Origin: Phycisphaerales bacterium
GTDB lineage: Bacteria; Planctomycetota; Phycisphaerae; Phycisphaerales; UBA1924
DNA length: 64,000 bases
NCBI GenBank assembly: GCA_029260515.1
Contig: JAJDDC010000096.1
Location: 1 to 64,000 of the forward strand
Direction of reading: 5' to 3'
Each line of letters opens with the position of its first letter. Positions within the stretch are counted from its first letter, which is position 1. Under the pieces are notes generated by a model. It made no database searches, was not told the DNA's origin, and saw only the letters and a list, made by a program, of their open reading frames with translations. Shown piece by piece: positions 34,373 to 43,727 of the stretch. A program made the translations under genes and the position numbers.

Positions 34373-36388
34373 TCACGGGGAGCGCGGCTCGAGGGCGGCG
34401 CCCCCGCCGAGCCTGGCGTTCGAGCCGTCGCGGCCCAGGATCCAGGGGCCGACGGCGTTGTCCATATCGAGGATGAGGACGGTGTCGGCGTCGGTCGCCC
34501 AGGTCCGCTCGGGTGTGAAAGACTCGCCCGTGTAGCGGGCGGAGCGTGAGAGGCGGAGCGTGTCGATCTGGCCGTCGAAGTGGCTCATGGGCTCGCCGTG
34601 GCCATCGACGTCGGCGCCGATCATGAGGGGCAGTGTGTTGGGCGTGCGGCTGCCGGAGCAGGCGACGCTCGAGACGAGGCGCCCGTCGATGTACAGGCGG
34701 ATCTCGCTGGTGTCGTAGACACCCGCGATGTGTGTCCACTGGTCTGTCTCGAGGGCTGGCGCAGTCGTCGCCGCGGTGGCGTACGCCGCGTCGAGGTGGA
34801 CGGAGAACTCGGGGCGGGCGTTCGAGACGAAGATGCCGTACTCGCTCGACTCGGTCTTCGCGACCAGGCCCGTCCGCGGGGCGTACTTGTCTGCGCGGAA
34901 CCAGCACTCGAGCGTGAACGGCCCGTCGGGCAGCTCGATCTGATCGGCGGGGATCGAGGCGTAAGTCGAGCGGCCGTCGAGCGCGAGGGCGAGGTCCGCT
35001 TCCGATGCGGGCTCGGGGGGGGCGAGGAACCGGACGGGCGCCTCGTGCTCGGCGGTGGGCAGCGCGTAGCGGCGCCCGGGCATGAGGATCTCGGCGTCCA
35101 TCCGGAAGAAGAACGGACGGATGGCGTCGTCGAGCGAGACGCCGGCACGCAGCACGCGGAAGGCGGCGACGCGCGACTGGCCCGGTTCGAGTGTCGCGTG
35201 GGTGTGGTCGGGCATGAACGACCAGCGGCTGTCTCGTGAGTCCGGGGTCAGCGAGACATCGACGTCGTGCGAGGTGGTGTTGGTCAGGCGGACGCGGACG
35301 ACGGAGTCCGCGGCGCCGTCGGCGTCGATCTCGATCCTCGGGTAGATCACGGGCGTCTGGGCGGCGAGTTGTGCGGCCTGGTCGGCGAGATCGCCCGTGA
35401 TCTCGCGGACGTCCATGACCTCGCCCACGGGCAGGGACGAGAGCGCGAGCTGGTCCTTGCGGACGGTGACGATGTTGAAGTGGTGGAGCCAGCCGGCCTG
35501 TGGGACTGTGTGCGACTGGCCGCCGCCGACGGTGGCGAGCGTGACATACTCGATGCCGTCCCGGGGGTCGTAACGCATGCGGTGGATGTGCCCGGCGAAG
35601 ACCGCCGAGACATTGCCCGCCTCGGCGAGCATGTTGTGCACCTTGTCCCAGTCGTCGCCGTAGCGCCCGCCCAGCCAGCGGGGGTGGTGGATGAAGAGGA
35701 ACACGTGGTCGGCGCCCTCGGCGCGATCCAGTGTGTTGGCGAGCCAGTCGAGCTGCTCGGGGCTCATGGTCTGGGACGCGGGCTTGGAGATGGATTTCTC
35801 GCCCGTGTCGGGGTTTCCCTCGTCGGAGTAGAGGGCGACGAACCAGCAGTTCTTGTGCTCGAAGGCGTACCAGAGGGGGCCGAAGTGCATCTCGTAGCTG
35901 GCTTCGTGCTCGCCCTCGGGCTTGTTGCGCCCGCGCCAGTAGATGTCGTGGTTGCCGGCGACGGGGAACCAGGGGCAGAGCAGCTCGTCCATGATGGACC
36001 GGAACTCGGTCATCTGCCTCGTCCACTGGTCGGTCTGGTTGTAGCCATCGACGAGGTCGCCGACGGTCATGACGAGGTCGGGCTCGAGAAGGTTTGTGTC
36101 GCGGACGGCGTCCTTGAGGATGTTGACGCCGGCGTCTGGGCCCCCGGTGCGGTCGCCGTAGACGACGAAGAAGAACGCGTCCTGCTCGTCGGGCAGGGGG
36201 AGGTTGACCGACGAGTCACGGCTGGTGACGAAGCGGTCGGGGTCGTGGGCCGAGGGGTGGGGGGTGTTGTGGTGGTGGGTGTGGCGGTCGTGGTCGGGGG
36301 CGGTGTACTCGTCGATGACCTGTGCACGCGCAAGGGTTGTGACGAGCGGGCAGATCGCGAGGACGGCGATGGCGGCGGGCGTTCTCAT
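34373..36388 (-). CDS. Secreted metallophosphoesterase with C-terminal LamG domain
   Basis: This 671-residue protein has a signal peptide ending near ARAQ (residue 23) and a His-rich linker. The calcineurin-like phosphoesterase domain spans about 70-320: YGDR at 77-80, GDLVDG at 110-115, GNHD at 145-148, FIHHP and GHIHRM, all metal ligands present. A middle beta region of about 320-450 follows. A LamG/concanavalin-like domain occupies about 460-660 (FTLECWFRAD, WTHIAGVYDTSEIRLYIDGRLV). It probably hydrolyses phosphoesters outside the cell, with LamG binding a glycan or cell-surface ligand. It is convergent with infA. Confidence 0.9.
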   Translation of the reverse strand: MRTPAAIAVLAICPLVTTLARAQVIDEYTAPDHDRHTHHHNTPHPSAHDPDRFVTSRDSSVNLPLPDEQDAFFFVVYGDRTGGPDAGVNILKDAVRDTNLLEPDLVMTVGDLVDGYNQTDQWTRQMTEFRSIMDELLCPWFPVAGNHDIYWRGRNKPEGEHEASYEMHFGPLWYAFEHKNCWFVALYSDEGNPDTGEKSISKPASQTMSPEQLDWLANTLDRAEGADHVFLFIHHPRWLGGRYGDDWDKVHNMLAEAGNVSAVFAGHIHRMRYDPRDGIEYVTLATVGGGQSHTVPQAGWLHHFNIVTVRKDQLALSSLPVGEVMDVREITGDLADQAAQLAAQTPVIYPRIEIDADGAADSVVRVRLTNTTSHDVDVSLTPDSRDSRWSFMPDHTHATLEPGQSRVAAFRVLRAGVSLDDAIRPFFFRMDAEILMPGRRYALPTAEHEAPVRFLAPPEPASEADLALALDGRSTYASIPADQIELPDGPFTLECWFRADKYAPRTGLVAKTESSEYGIFVSNARPEFSVHLDAAYATAATTAPALETDQWTHIAGVYDTSEIRLYIDGRLVSSVACSGSRTPNTLPLMIGADVDGHGEPMSHFDGQIDTLRLSRSARYTGESFTPERTWATDADTVLILDMDNAVGPWILGRDGSNARLGGGAALEPRSP

Positions 36389-36533
36389 GGCGGTCTCCGA
36401 TCGGGGTCGCGGGCGATGCTACCAGACCGGGGGCGGGTCGCCGCGATTTGTGGGGGCGTGGCGCGGGCGCACGCGGCGCCTGTGCGCACGCTTCGCCCGG
36501 TCGCAGGATCGGGCATGCGTGTGGCGTCGGGGG

Positions 36534-37751
36534 TTACGGGCAGCCGGCGCCGAAGTCGATGAGGTACTGGAAGACATCGGAGAAGTCGAGGAGGCCGAAC
36601 GGGAGTGCGAGGTCTGCGGCGCACTGGCCTCCGCTGAACTCGTGGGCGCCGATGTCGAGCGGGCCGAGGCGGCGGATGCCCGGGTTGAATCCCAGGCCGT
36701 AGCCGAACCCGGTGTCGGGCGTTCGGGGGTCGTCGACGAAGCGGTTCTCGTTGAAGACGTCGGCGTCGCGGACAGACGAGACAAGCTCGGTGACGGGGTC
36801 GAACTCGAAGAGCACTTGAGCGGCGGCGGCGTCGATGGCGGGGGAGCCGGGGGCGAGGCGGAAGTCGTACCCGGCGGAGTCTCGGAACATTGGGTCGGTG
36901 TCGAGGTTGTCGGGGCCGACGGCGCCCGGGTAGATGCTCGCGAACGTGAACAGGTTGCCCGCGGCGAACGGCGTCCCGGTGAGGTTGTCCCAGATGATGG
37001 AGTTGGCAACCTCGATGGGCTCGGTTGGGCCTCCCGCGATCAGCGAGAGGGACGGCGTGTTGGATCCGTTGCGGGCGAGGGTGCAGTTGGCCATCGTGAG
37101 CGCGGTCCCGTTCTGGACCAGGATCACCTCGCCGTCGATGTCCTGCAGCGCGCTGTTGTCTGAGAACTCGCAGTTCGTCAGCGTCACGCTGGTCGCGCCG
37201 GGGGCCCAGATCGCGGAGTGGGCGCTGGCGAAGTTCTGGAGGAACAGGGAGCTGTCGATCGTGACCTGTGAGCCGCCGAGGGCGAACAGGGCCCCGCCCA
37301 GCCCGTTCTGGGCGGCGCACCCGATGAAGATGCATCCTTCGAAGTTGACCGTGGAGTTGTCGATGAGGACGCCGCCGCCGTCGGTGTCGGTGACGAGGCC
37401 GTTGCGGAACATCATGCCGATGATGCGGACGGGGGCGGCGTTGACGATGCTCATGCAGCGTCCGGCGGAGCCGGGGTCGATGATGCTCGTCCCGGTCCCC
37501 CCGTCGCCCTGGCCGATGATGGTGAGGGGTTTGTCGATGGTGACGTCGATCTCGTTGAGGGTGACGTTGTAGACGCGGATGTTGTCGCCCGGGCTGGCGT
37601 CGTCGATGGCGCCCTGGAGCGTGGTGTACTCGGCGTCGGTGTTGAGGTTCTCGACGGGCAATCCCCTCGCGGGCGAGTCGCCATCGGCGAAGGCCGGTGA
37701 CGAGAGCACGAGGGCGGCGAGCAGGGCGAAGATCTTGGAACACAAACGCAT
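36534..37751 (-). CDS. Secreted parallel beta-helix protein with dockerin-like tail
   Basis: This 405-residue protein has a signal peptide ending SSPAFAD (about residue 22). A right-handed beta-helix region follows, with repeated short strands around Asn and Ile ladders (YTTLQGAIDDASPGDNIRVYN at the start, ILVQNGTALTMANCTL later), like pectate-lyase-fold or Pmp-like proteins. A C-terminal dockerin-like unit (CAADLALPFGLLDFSDVFQYL) ends GAGCP, with the two bracketing cysteines. It probably sits on the cell surface. No catalytic residues can be assigned. ATG 37751 is preferred to the upstream ATG because it begins the signal peptide. Confidence 0.85.
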   Translation of the reverse strand: MRLCSKIFALLAALVLSSPAFADGDSPARGLPVENLNTDAEYTTLQGAIDDASPGDNIRVYNVTLNEIDVTIDKPLTIIGQGDGGTGTSIIDPGSAGRCMSIVNAAPVRIIGMMFRNGLVTDTDGGGVLIDNSTVNFEGCIFIGCAAQNGLGGALFALGGSQVTIDSSLFLQNFASAHSAIWAPGATSVTLTNCEFSDNSALQDIDGEVILVQNGTALTMANCTLARNGSNTPSLSLIAGGPTEPIEVANSIIWDNLTGTPFAAGNLFTFASIYPGAVGPDNLDTDPMFRDSAGYDFRLAPGSPAIDAAAAQVLFEFDPVTELVSSVRDADVFNENRFVDDPRTPDTGFGYGLGFNPGIRRLGPLDIGAHEFSGGQCAADLALPFGLLDFSDVFQYLIDFGAGCP

Positions 37752-37784
37752 GCGATTCCCCTTCGGATATTGACGTCTCAAACG

Positions 37785-37817
37785 AAAAAGGCGGCGGCCC
37801 CGGTCGAGGCCGCCGCC
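37785..37817 (-). terminator. Rho-independent terminator of the S74 operon
   Basis: A 10-bp GC-only stem (GGCGGCGGCC at 37790-37799, GGCCGCCGCC at 37808-37817) has an 8-nt loop, followed on the minus strand by five T residues. It lies 25 bp past the last gene of the operon. Confidence 0.85.
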
Positions 37818-37841
37818 GTGCGGATCAGGCTTGCCAGCGTA

Positions 37842-38219
37842 TCAGCGTGCGGCCTCGTGACGGCGCGTGAACTCCATGAAATCGGCCGCATCGATGACGC
37901 CGAAGGGTTCGGCGATGTCGGCGCCCGGGTCGGCTTTCTCCATCTTGCCAACGAAGGCGGCGGTGTCGGCCGCGTCGATGACGCCGAAGGGGGCGGCCAG
38001 GTCCGGCACGCGGGGCGCCGGGGCGGGCGTAAGGACGGCGGTGAGTGTGAAGCCGTCGGCGCTGAGTGTGGTCTGCGCCGGCGTGGTCACGGGCCGGAGC
38101 TCCAGGAGGAAGCCGGCGCCCTCGAGGCGCGTGGTGTTCTGGAGCGGGGCAGAGCCGGCGGCGATGATCGTTGCGCCGGCGAGCGCCGCGATGCACGCGG
38201 TCTTCGTGAGGGTTCTCAT
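37842..38219 (-). CDS. Small secreted dockerin-like protein, last gene of the S74 operon
   Basis: This 125-residue protein has a signal peptide (about 1-22), a short beta-rich middle (about 25-70), and two dockerin-like repeats at the C-terminus (DLAAPFGVIDAADTAAFV, DIAEPFGVIDAADFMEFT). Unlike others in the window, the repeats read DAAD rather than DFSD, and neither bracketing Cys is present. Its ATG overlaps the stop of the S74 paralogue before it by 4 bp. As the final gene it would be made with the four S74 proteins and might cap, tether or partner them. Confidence 0.8.
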   Translation of the reverse strand: MRTLTKTACIAALAGATIIAAGSAPLQNTTRLEGAGFLLELRPVTTPAQTTLSADGFTLTAVLTPAPAPRVPDLAAPFGVIDAADTAAFVGKMEKADPGADIAEPFGVIDAADFMEFTRRHEAAR

Positions 38220-39937
38220 TGTGCCTTCTCCTTGTTGCGGCGTGAGGCGAGGAAGCCGGCGCCGACGCCGGCGATGATGAGCACGGGCCAGGCGAACGCG
38301 CCGGCCTTGAGGCCCCGGCCAGCAGACATACTGTCGAGGCGGGACTCGAGGTCGGCGATGCGTGAGGACTGCTCGTCGTTCTCGGATTCAAGATCCGTCA
38401 CGAGTGTGCGCAGCTCCTGGACGGCGGCGGCGGAGTAGATGGTCAGGGGGTGGATGTCCACCTGGAGGATCTCGGAGCCGTCGGGCAGGTACTCGCCAGA
38501 GCCCTGGACGTGCTCGGGAAAGACTCGGGCGAACTCCTGGGCGATGACGTTGAGGTAGCGGCGGTCGTCGATGCCCTTGTGGGTTGCCTTGTACTCGTCG
38601 GTGTAGTCAAAGCTGACCAGTCGCACGCGGTCGAGAGTGTCGAGTGCGTCCGTAACGGTCTCAACCTCGGTCTTGATGCGGCGGTCGGAGTTGGCGAGCC
38701 ATGAGCCGGAGGTGGTCTTGGAGGCGTTGCCGCCGACCTCGAGCATGTTGGACAGGGGAGCGCGGCCAATACCGGTCGCTCCCTCGACGCGGAGTCCATC
38801 CGTGGGCGGTGTTAAGAAAACGCCGATGGAGAGGCCGCCGTTGTCTGGCATGTAGAGCTTGGTGGCGCCGTCAATCTGGATGCGGACGGCTGGGTCGAAG
38901 CCCGAAGATATTTCGCCCCGGATAAGGGCATCGTTGCTTGTCGTGCCGATCGAGACGCCGTTCTGCGAATACACGCCGTTGCCGCCCACGAACTGGCCCG
39001 CCCAGCCGTCTGCGGATGTGACCTGGCCGAGAACGGCGGTCGCGGTCCCTGTCGCGGCATTGGCGAGGCCGCGGACGCCTGTGCCAGTGGTGGAGTCGGA
39101 GAGCCCGGTGACGCCGAAGTTGGCGCCGGTGGCGCTGTTGGCCTGTCCGAAGACGCCGGAGCCGTCGGGGGAGTAGGAGATGCCGAAGACGCCGAAGTTG
39201 ACGCCGCCCGCGCCCAGCGCCGCGCCGAAGACGCCGTAGCCGCCGACGGAGGAGTTGATCCCGCGGATTGCCTGGTCGAACGTGGAGGTGACGACGGTGA
39301 GGGGCCGGATGGGGCTGGTGGTGCCGATGGCGACGTTGCCGGCGGTGTAGTAGATGTTGGAGCCGGTGAGCTGCCAGAAGGGGCCGGCGGGGCCGAAGGT
39401 GTGGTCGTCGTCGGGGTTGCCGAAGCCGCCCGCGCCGCCGGGCCCGGTGTCGGGATCAAAGCCTGCGCCCGCGGGGTCGAGCAGCGGGTCGCGGGGCGAG
39501 CGTCCGGAGATGGAGAGGCTGGCGTTGGAGCGGGCCTCGGCGGCGAGGGCCGCGGCGCGGGCTTGCGCGTCTGTGATATTGGTCACGCCCGGCTCGACGC
39601 GCTGTCGGGGCGAGAGTGTGACGTAGTCGCCGTCGCCCGAGGGGGCGCGGACGCTGACCTCGAGCCAGCCGGAGGCGCTCGCGCCGAAGTCGAGCGTGGC
39701 CTTGAAGGCGCCGTCGGTCAGCGCGTGGGCGGGCAGCTCGATGGTGTCGCCGAGCTGGGCGCCGGCCTCGGCGGAATCAAAGAGGCGGAAGCGGAGATCG
39801 GCGGAGCTGTCCACGGGCGCGTCGAGGTACGAGAGCTGGCCCTCGTAGACGAGGGGGGTCGGCTCGGCGAGCGCGGGGGCGGCGAGGGCCGTGCCCGCGA
39901 CGGCGAGGATCATGATGATGTGTCTTGCGTGATTCAT
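38216..39937 (-). CDS. Secreted S74-domain (tail-spike-like) protein D with C-terminal anchor
   Basis: This 573-residue protein has a signal peptide (ending ALAEP, about 25) and a conserved N-terminal beta domain (YEGQLSYLDAPVDSSADLRFRLFDS, about 30-150). A GVFG/GVRG glycine-repeat stem (about 200-320) and a variable segment follow. The C-terminal peptidase S74 chaperone domain starts at about 416, with Ser417-Asp and Lys422 in NSDRRIKTEVETV, the dyad used for self-cleavage in phage tail spikes. A coiled coil follows, then a transmembrane helix with basic end (ASRRNKEKAQ). It likely trimerises. It is fourth in the operon, with ATGA overlaps at both ends. Confidence 0.88.
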   Translation of the reverse strand: MNHARHIIMILAVAGTALAAPALAEPTPLVYEGQLSYLDAPVDSSADLRFRLFDSAEAGAQLGDTIELPAHALTDGAFKATLDFGASASGWLEVSVRAPSGDGDYVTLSPRQRVEPGVTNITDAQARAAALAAEARSNASLSISGRSPRDPLLDPAGAGFDPDTGPGGAGGFGNPDDDHTFGPAGPFWQLTGSNIYYTAGNVAIGTTSPIRPLTVVTSTFDQAIRGINSSVGGYGVFGAALGAGGVNFGVFGISYSPDGSGVFGQANSATGANFGVTGLSDSTTGTGVRGLANAATGTATAVLGQVTSADGWAGQFVGGNGVYSQNGVSIGTTSNDALIRGEISSGFDPAVRIQIDGATKLYMPDNGGLSIGVFLTPPTDGLRVEGATGIGRAPLSNMLEVGGNASKTTSGSWLANSDRRIKTEVETVTDALDTLDRVRLVSFDYTDEYKATHKGIDDRRYLNVIAQEFARVFPEHVQGSGEYLPDGSEILQVDIHPLTIYSAAAVQELRTLVTDLESENDEQSSRIADLESRLDSMSAGRGLKAGAFAWPVLIIAGVGAGFLASRRNKEKAQ

Positions 39938-41679
39938 GGTGTCTCCAGGATGAGGCTCTCAAGGAGTTCGAGTCGCGACTCGAGATCGGCGATGCGTGAG
40001 GACTGCTCGTCGTTCTCGGATTCAAGATCCGTGACGAGTGTGCGCAGCTCCTGGACCGCGGCGGCGGAGTAGATGGTCAGGGGGTGGATGTCCACCTGGA
40101 GGATCTCGGAGCCGTCGGGCAGGTACTCGCCCGAGCCCTTGACGTGCTCGGGGAAGACCTGCGCGAACTCCTGGGCGATGACGTTGAGGTAGCGCCGCTC
40201 GTCGATGCCGTCGTGGTCGGCCTTGTAGTCGTCCGTATATTCGAAGCTGACGAGTCGCACGCGGTCAAGCGTATCGAGCGCGTCGGTCACGGTCTCGACA
40301 TCGGTCTTGATGCGGGCGTCGGAGTTGGCGAGCCACGAGCCGGAGGCGGTCTTGGAGGCGTTGCCGTTGACCTCGAGCTTGTTGGTGGTCGCCATGCGTC
40401 CGATGCCCGTATTCCCGTTTGTTTGAATCCTGATGCCAATTCCGCTAAAGGTGCTATTCGGGCCGACATTCTCGTACGAGATGTAGAACTCCGATGTACC
40501 CATGCCGCTCGCCTGGCGGCCGATCGACCAATGATCGACATACGTCCCGTTGGTCAGGAGTTCCTTGAGATTGATGACCGAGCCGATAATCTGGAGGTCA
40601 TCACTGAGGAGCTCGAGGGCCGCGTCGGAGCCCTCGATGATGAGACTCGCCTCGTCGGCGGTCCGCAGGTCACCGCTGTCCGCGTTGATGCCTCCGGCGC
40701 CGCGGATGTAAGCGCCCTCCCCGCCATCGAAGTAGCCCGCCCAGCCTGCCGTGCCGGAGTTGATGCCGCGGACGGCGACAGGAGTACCCGACACGGCGGT
40801 GGCTAAACCTCGGACACCCGTGCCGGTTGTGGAGTCGGACTGCCCGGTGACGCCGAAAGTGGCGCCCGTTCCGCTGTTGGCCTGGCCGAAGACGCCGGAG
40901 CCGTCGGGCGAGTAGGAGATGCCGAAGACGCCGAAGTTGACGCCGCCGGCGCCGAGCGCCGCGCCGAAGACGCCGTAGCCGCCGATGGAGGAGTTGATCC
41001 CGCGGATTGCCTGGTCGAACGTGGAGGTGACGACGGTGAGGGGCCTGATGGCGCTGGTGGTGCCGATGGAGACGTTGCCGCCGGTGTAGTAGATGTTGGA
41101 GCCGGTGAGTTGCCAGAAGGGGCCGGCGGGGCCGAAGGTGTGGTCGTCGTCGGGGTTGGCGAAGCCGCCCGCGCCGCCCGCGGACGGGTTGGGATCGAGG
41201 CCCGCGCCTTGGGGGTCGAGCAGCGGGTCGCGTGGCGCGCGGTTGGAGATGGAAAGACTCGCGTTGGAGCGTGCCTCGGCGGCGAGTGCGGCGGCGCGGG
41301 CCTGCGCATCTGTGATGCTGGTCGCGCCGGGCTCGACGCGCTGGCGCGGCGAGAGGGTGACGTAGTCGCCGTCGCCCGAGGGGGCGCGGACGCTGACCTC
41401 GAGCCAGCCGGAGGCGTTGGCGCCGAAGTCGAGGGTGGCCTTGAAGGCGCCGTCGGTGAGTGCGGTCGCGGGCAGCTCGATGGTGTCGCCGAGCTGGGCG
41501 CCGGCTTCGGCGGAATCAAAGAGGCGGAAGCGGAGATCGGCGGAGCTGTCCACGGGCGCGTCGAGGTACGAGAGCTGGCCCTCGTAGACGAGGGGCGCTG
41601 GCTCGGCGAGCGCGGGGGTGGCCGCGAGGGCGGCGCCCGCGGTGGCGAGGATCGCGAGGATCTTGGTTCGACGATTCAT
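39934..41679 (-). CDS. Secreted S74-domain (tail-spike-like) protein C without anchor
   Basis: This 581-residue protein is nearly identical to the neighbouring paralogue in its signal peptide, N-terminal beta domain, glycine-repeat stem (GVFGAALGAGG and others) and S74 domain (NSDARIKTDVETV; Ser and Lys kept). Its variable segment differs (DLRTADEASLIIEGSDAALELL and a following stretch of about 100 residues). The coiled coil ends LESRLELLESLILETP, so the transmembrane helix found in the other three is absent. It could be released, or held through mixed trimers. ATG 41679 overlaps the preceding stop, and its own stop overlaps the next ATG. Confidence 0.88.
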   Translation of the reverse strand: MNRRTKILAILATAGAALAATPALAEPAPLVYEGQLSYLDAPVDSSADLRFRLFDSAEAGAQLGDTIELPATALTDGAFKATLDFGANASGWLEVSVRAPSGDGDYVTLSPRQRVEPGATSITDAQARAAALAAEARSNASLSISNRAPRDPLLDPQGAGLDPNPSAGGAGGFANPDDDHTFGPAGPFWQLTGSNIYYTGGNVSIGTTSAIRPLTVVTSTFDQAIRGINSSIGGYGVFGAALGAGGVNFGVFGISYSPDGSGVFGQANSGTGATFGVTGQSDSTTGTGVRGLATAVSGTPVAVRGINSGTAGWAGYFDGGEGAYIRGAGGINADSGDLRTADEASLIIEGSDAALELLSDDLQIIGSVINLKELLTNGTYVDHWSIGRQASGMGTSEFYISYENVGPNSTFSGIGIRIQTNGNTGIGRMATTNKLEVNGNASKTASGSWLANSDARIKTDVETVTDALDTLDRVRLVSFEYTDDYKADHDGIDERRYLNVIAQEFAQVFPEHVKGSGEYLPDGSEILQVDIHPLTIYSAAAVQELRTLVTDLESENDEQSSRIADLESRLELLESLILETP

Positions 41680-43727
41680 CGGGTGGTCTCCTTGCGTGTG
41701 CGTGTGACGGCGAGCAGGCCGAGGCCCGCGGCCGCGAGCAGCGGAAGGGCGAGCGACGCGCTTGTCGGGCGGCGGCTGGACTTGATGGACTCGATGCTCT
41801 CGCGGAGCTGGTCGAGCTCGGCGGTGATGGACTCGTCGCGGCTCTCGAGGGCGGCGATCCGCGCGTCCTTGGCGTCCACGACGCCGCGCAGCTCCTGGAC
41901 CGCGGCGGCGGCGTAGATCGTCAGGGGGTAGGTATCGACCTGGAGGATCTCGCTGCCGTCGGGCAGCAGCTCGCCCGAGCCATGGACGTGCTCGGGGAAG
42001 ACCTCTGCGAACTCCTGGGCGATGACGTTGAGGTAGCGGCGCTCGGCGACGGACGGGTGGGCGGCCTTGTAGGCGTCGGTGTACTCGAAGCTCACCAGTC
42101 GGACCTTGTCGAGCGTGTCGAGCGCGTCGGTGACCGTCTGGATCTGGGTCTTGATGCGCCGGTCGGAGTTTGCGGCCCAGTCGCCGGCGGCGGTCTTGGA
42201 GGCGGTACCCTCGACCTCGAAGTCGTTGGCGGTGGCCTCGCGTCCGACGCCGACCCAGCCGTCCTCGCGGTTCATGTGCATGACGAGCGCGCGGGCGCCG
42301 CCGTCGAGGCGCCAGAAGCGGAGGCCGCCGTCCATGCCGCCCTCGGCGACGACGTCCCAGCCGAAGGTGGAGTCGAGCGTGCGGATCTGGAGGCCGGCCT
42401 CGGATCCGTCGAAGACCTGCTTCTTCAGCAGGATGAGCGTGTCGTCGGCGCCGGCGGAGAAACTGCCGAGCGAGGCGTCGGGGACGCCGGCGCCGAGCGT
42501 GCCGAAGATGCTGAGATTGTTTGTGAAGAGGCCCTGGCCGCCGGAGAAGTGGCCGCCCCAGCCGCTGCCAGCCGCGATGCCGCGCACACCGGCGGACGCT
42601 GCGCCACCGTTGGTATTTTGTCCCCTGACGCCGTCGCCGCTCGGTCCGGAAGACGTGCCCAGCACGCCGATGCCGGCGTCTGCGACGCCGTTGGCGGTCG
42701 AGTCTCCCCACACGCCGAAGCCGTTGGTGGAATCTGTGACCCCGTTTACGCCCGTCGCGTTTCCGAAGGCTGCGGAGTTGTGCCCACGGACACCAAAGCC
42801 GCTGCTGGCGACGCTCGTACCACTGACGCCGATCGGCGTGCCCGTGCCGCTGGTTGCGAGGCCGCGGACGCCGATTCCTGAGGAGGAATCGGACTGGCCG
42901 GTGACGCCGAAGGTGGAGCCGGTGGCGGAGTTTGCTTGGCCGAAGACGCCGGAGCCGTCGGGCGAGTAGGAGAGGCCGAAGACGCCGAAGTTGACACCGC
43001 CTGCGCCGAGGGCGGCGCCGAAGACGCCGTAGCCGCCGAGGGCGGAGTTGACGCCGCGGACCGCCTGCTGCGCCGAGGTCGTGCGGACCTCGAGGGGCAT
43101 CGAGGGGGTCATGGTGCCGATGCCGACGTTGCCGGCGGTGTAGTAGGTGTTGGCGCCCGAGGAGACCCAGAGGCCCTGCGGTCCGACGGTGTAGTCGTCG
43201 TCGGGGTTGCCGAACCCGCCTGCGCCGCCCGGGCCGGCGTTGGGGTCGAAGCCCGCGCCCGCGGGGTCGATCAGCGGGGAGCGTGATGTGTTGCGCGAGA
43301 GCGAGAGGCTGGCGTTGGAGCGGGCTTCCTCGGCGGCGAGAGCCGCGGCGCGGGCCTGCGCGTCGGCGATGCTCGCTACGCCCGGCTCGACGCGCTGGCG
43401 TGGGGTGAGCGTGACGTAGTCGCCGTCGCCGGCGGGGGCGCGGACGCTGACCTCGAGCCAGCCGGCGGCGCTTGCGCCGAAGTCGAGGGTGGCCTTGAAG
43501 GCGCCGTCGGCCAGCGCGTGCGCGGGCAGCTCGATGGTGTCGCCGAGCTGGGCGCCGGCTTCGGCGGAATCAAAGAGGCGGAAGCGCAGATCCGCGGAGC
43601 TGTCCACGGGCGCGTCGAGGTACGAGAGTGTTCCCTCGTAGACGACGGGCTCGGCGAGCGCGGGGGCGGCGCCGACCGCGGCGCCGGCGAGCGCGAAGAG
43701 TGCGATGCATCGGGTGCGGGCGTTCAT
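41676..43727 (-). CDS. Secreted S74-domain (tail-spike-like) protein B with C-terminal anchor
   Basis: At 683 residues this is the longest paralogue, with more copies of the glycine-rich repeat (GVRG, GVSG, GVWG, GVLG; about 215-420) making a longer presumed stem. It has a signal peptide, the conserved N-terminal beta domain, a variable segment (GGMDGGLRFWRLDGGARALV), an S74 domain with NSDRRIKTQIQTV, a coiled coil, and a C-terminal transmembrane helix (SLALPLLAAAGLGLLAVTR) with basic tail. Such length changes by repeat number fit a fibre-like shaft. It is second in the operon, with 4-bp overlaps on both sides. Confidence 0.88.
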   Translation of the reverse strand: MNARTRCIALFALAGAAVGAAPALAEPVVYEGTLSYLDAPVDSSADLRFRLFDSAEAGAQLGDTIELPAHALADGAFKATLDFGASAAGWLEVSVRAPAGDGDYVTLTPRQRVEPGVASIADAQARAAALAAEEARSNASLSLSRNTSRSPLIDPAGAGFDPNAGPGGAGGFGNPDDDYTVGPQGLWVSSGANTYYTAGNVGIGTMTPSMPLEVRTTSAQQAVRGVNSALGGYGVFGAALGAGGVNFGVFGLSYSPDGSGVFGQANSATGSTFGVTGQSDSSSGIGVRGLATSGTGTPIGVSGTSVASSGFGVRGHNSAAFGNATGVNGVTDSTNGFGVWGDSTANGVADAGIGVLGTSSGPSGDGVRGQNTNGGAASAGVRGIAAGSGWGGHFSGGQGLFTNNLSIFGTLGAGVPDASLGSFSAGADDTLILLKKQVFDGSEAGLQIRTLDSTFGWDVVAEGGMDGGLRFWRLDGGARALVMHMNREDGWVGVGREATANDFEVEGTASKTAAGDWAANSDRRIKTQIQTVTDALDTLDKVRLVSFEYTDAYKAAHPSVAERRYLNVIAQEFAEVFPEHVHGSGELLPDGSEILQVDTYPLTIYAAAAVQELRGVVDAKDARIAALESRDESITAELDQLRESIESIKSSRRPTSASLALPLLAAAGLGLLAVTRTRKETTR

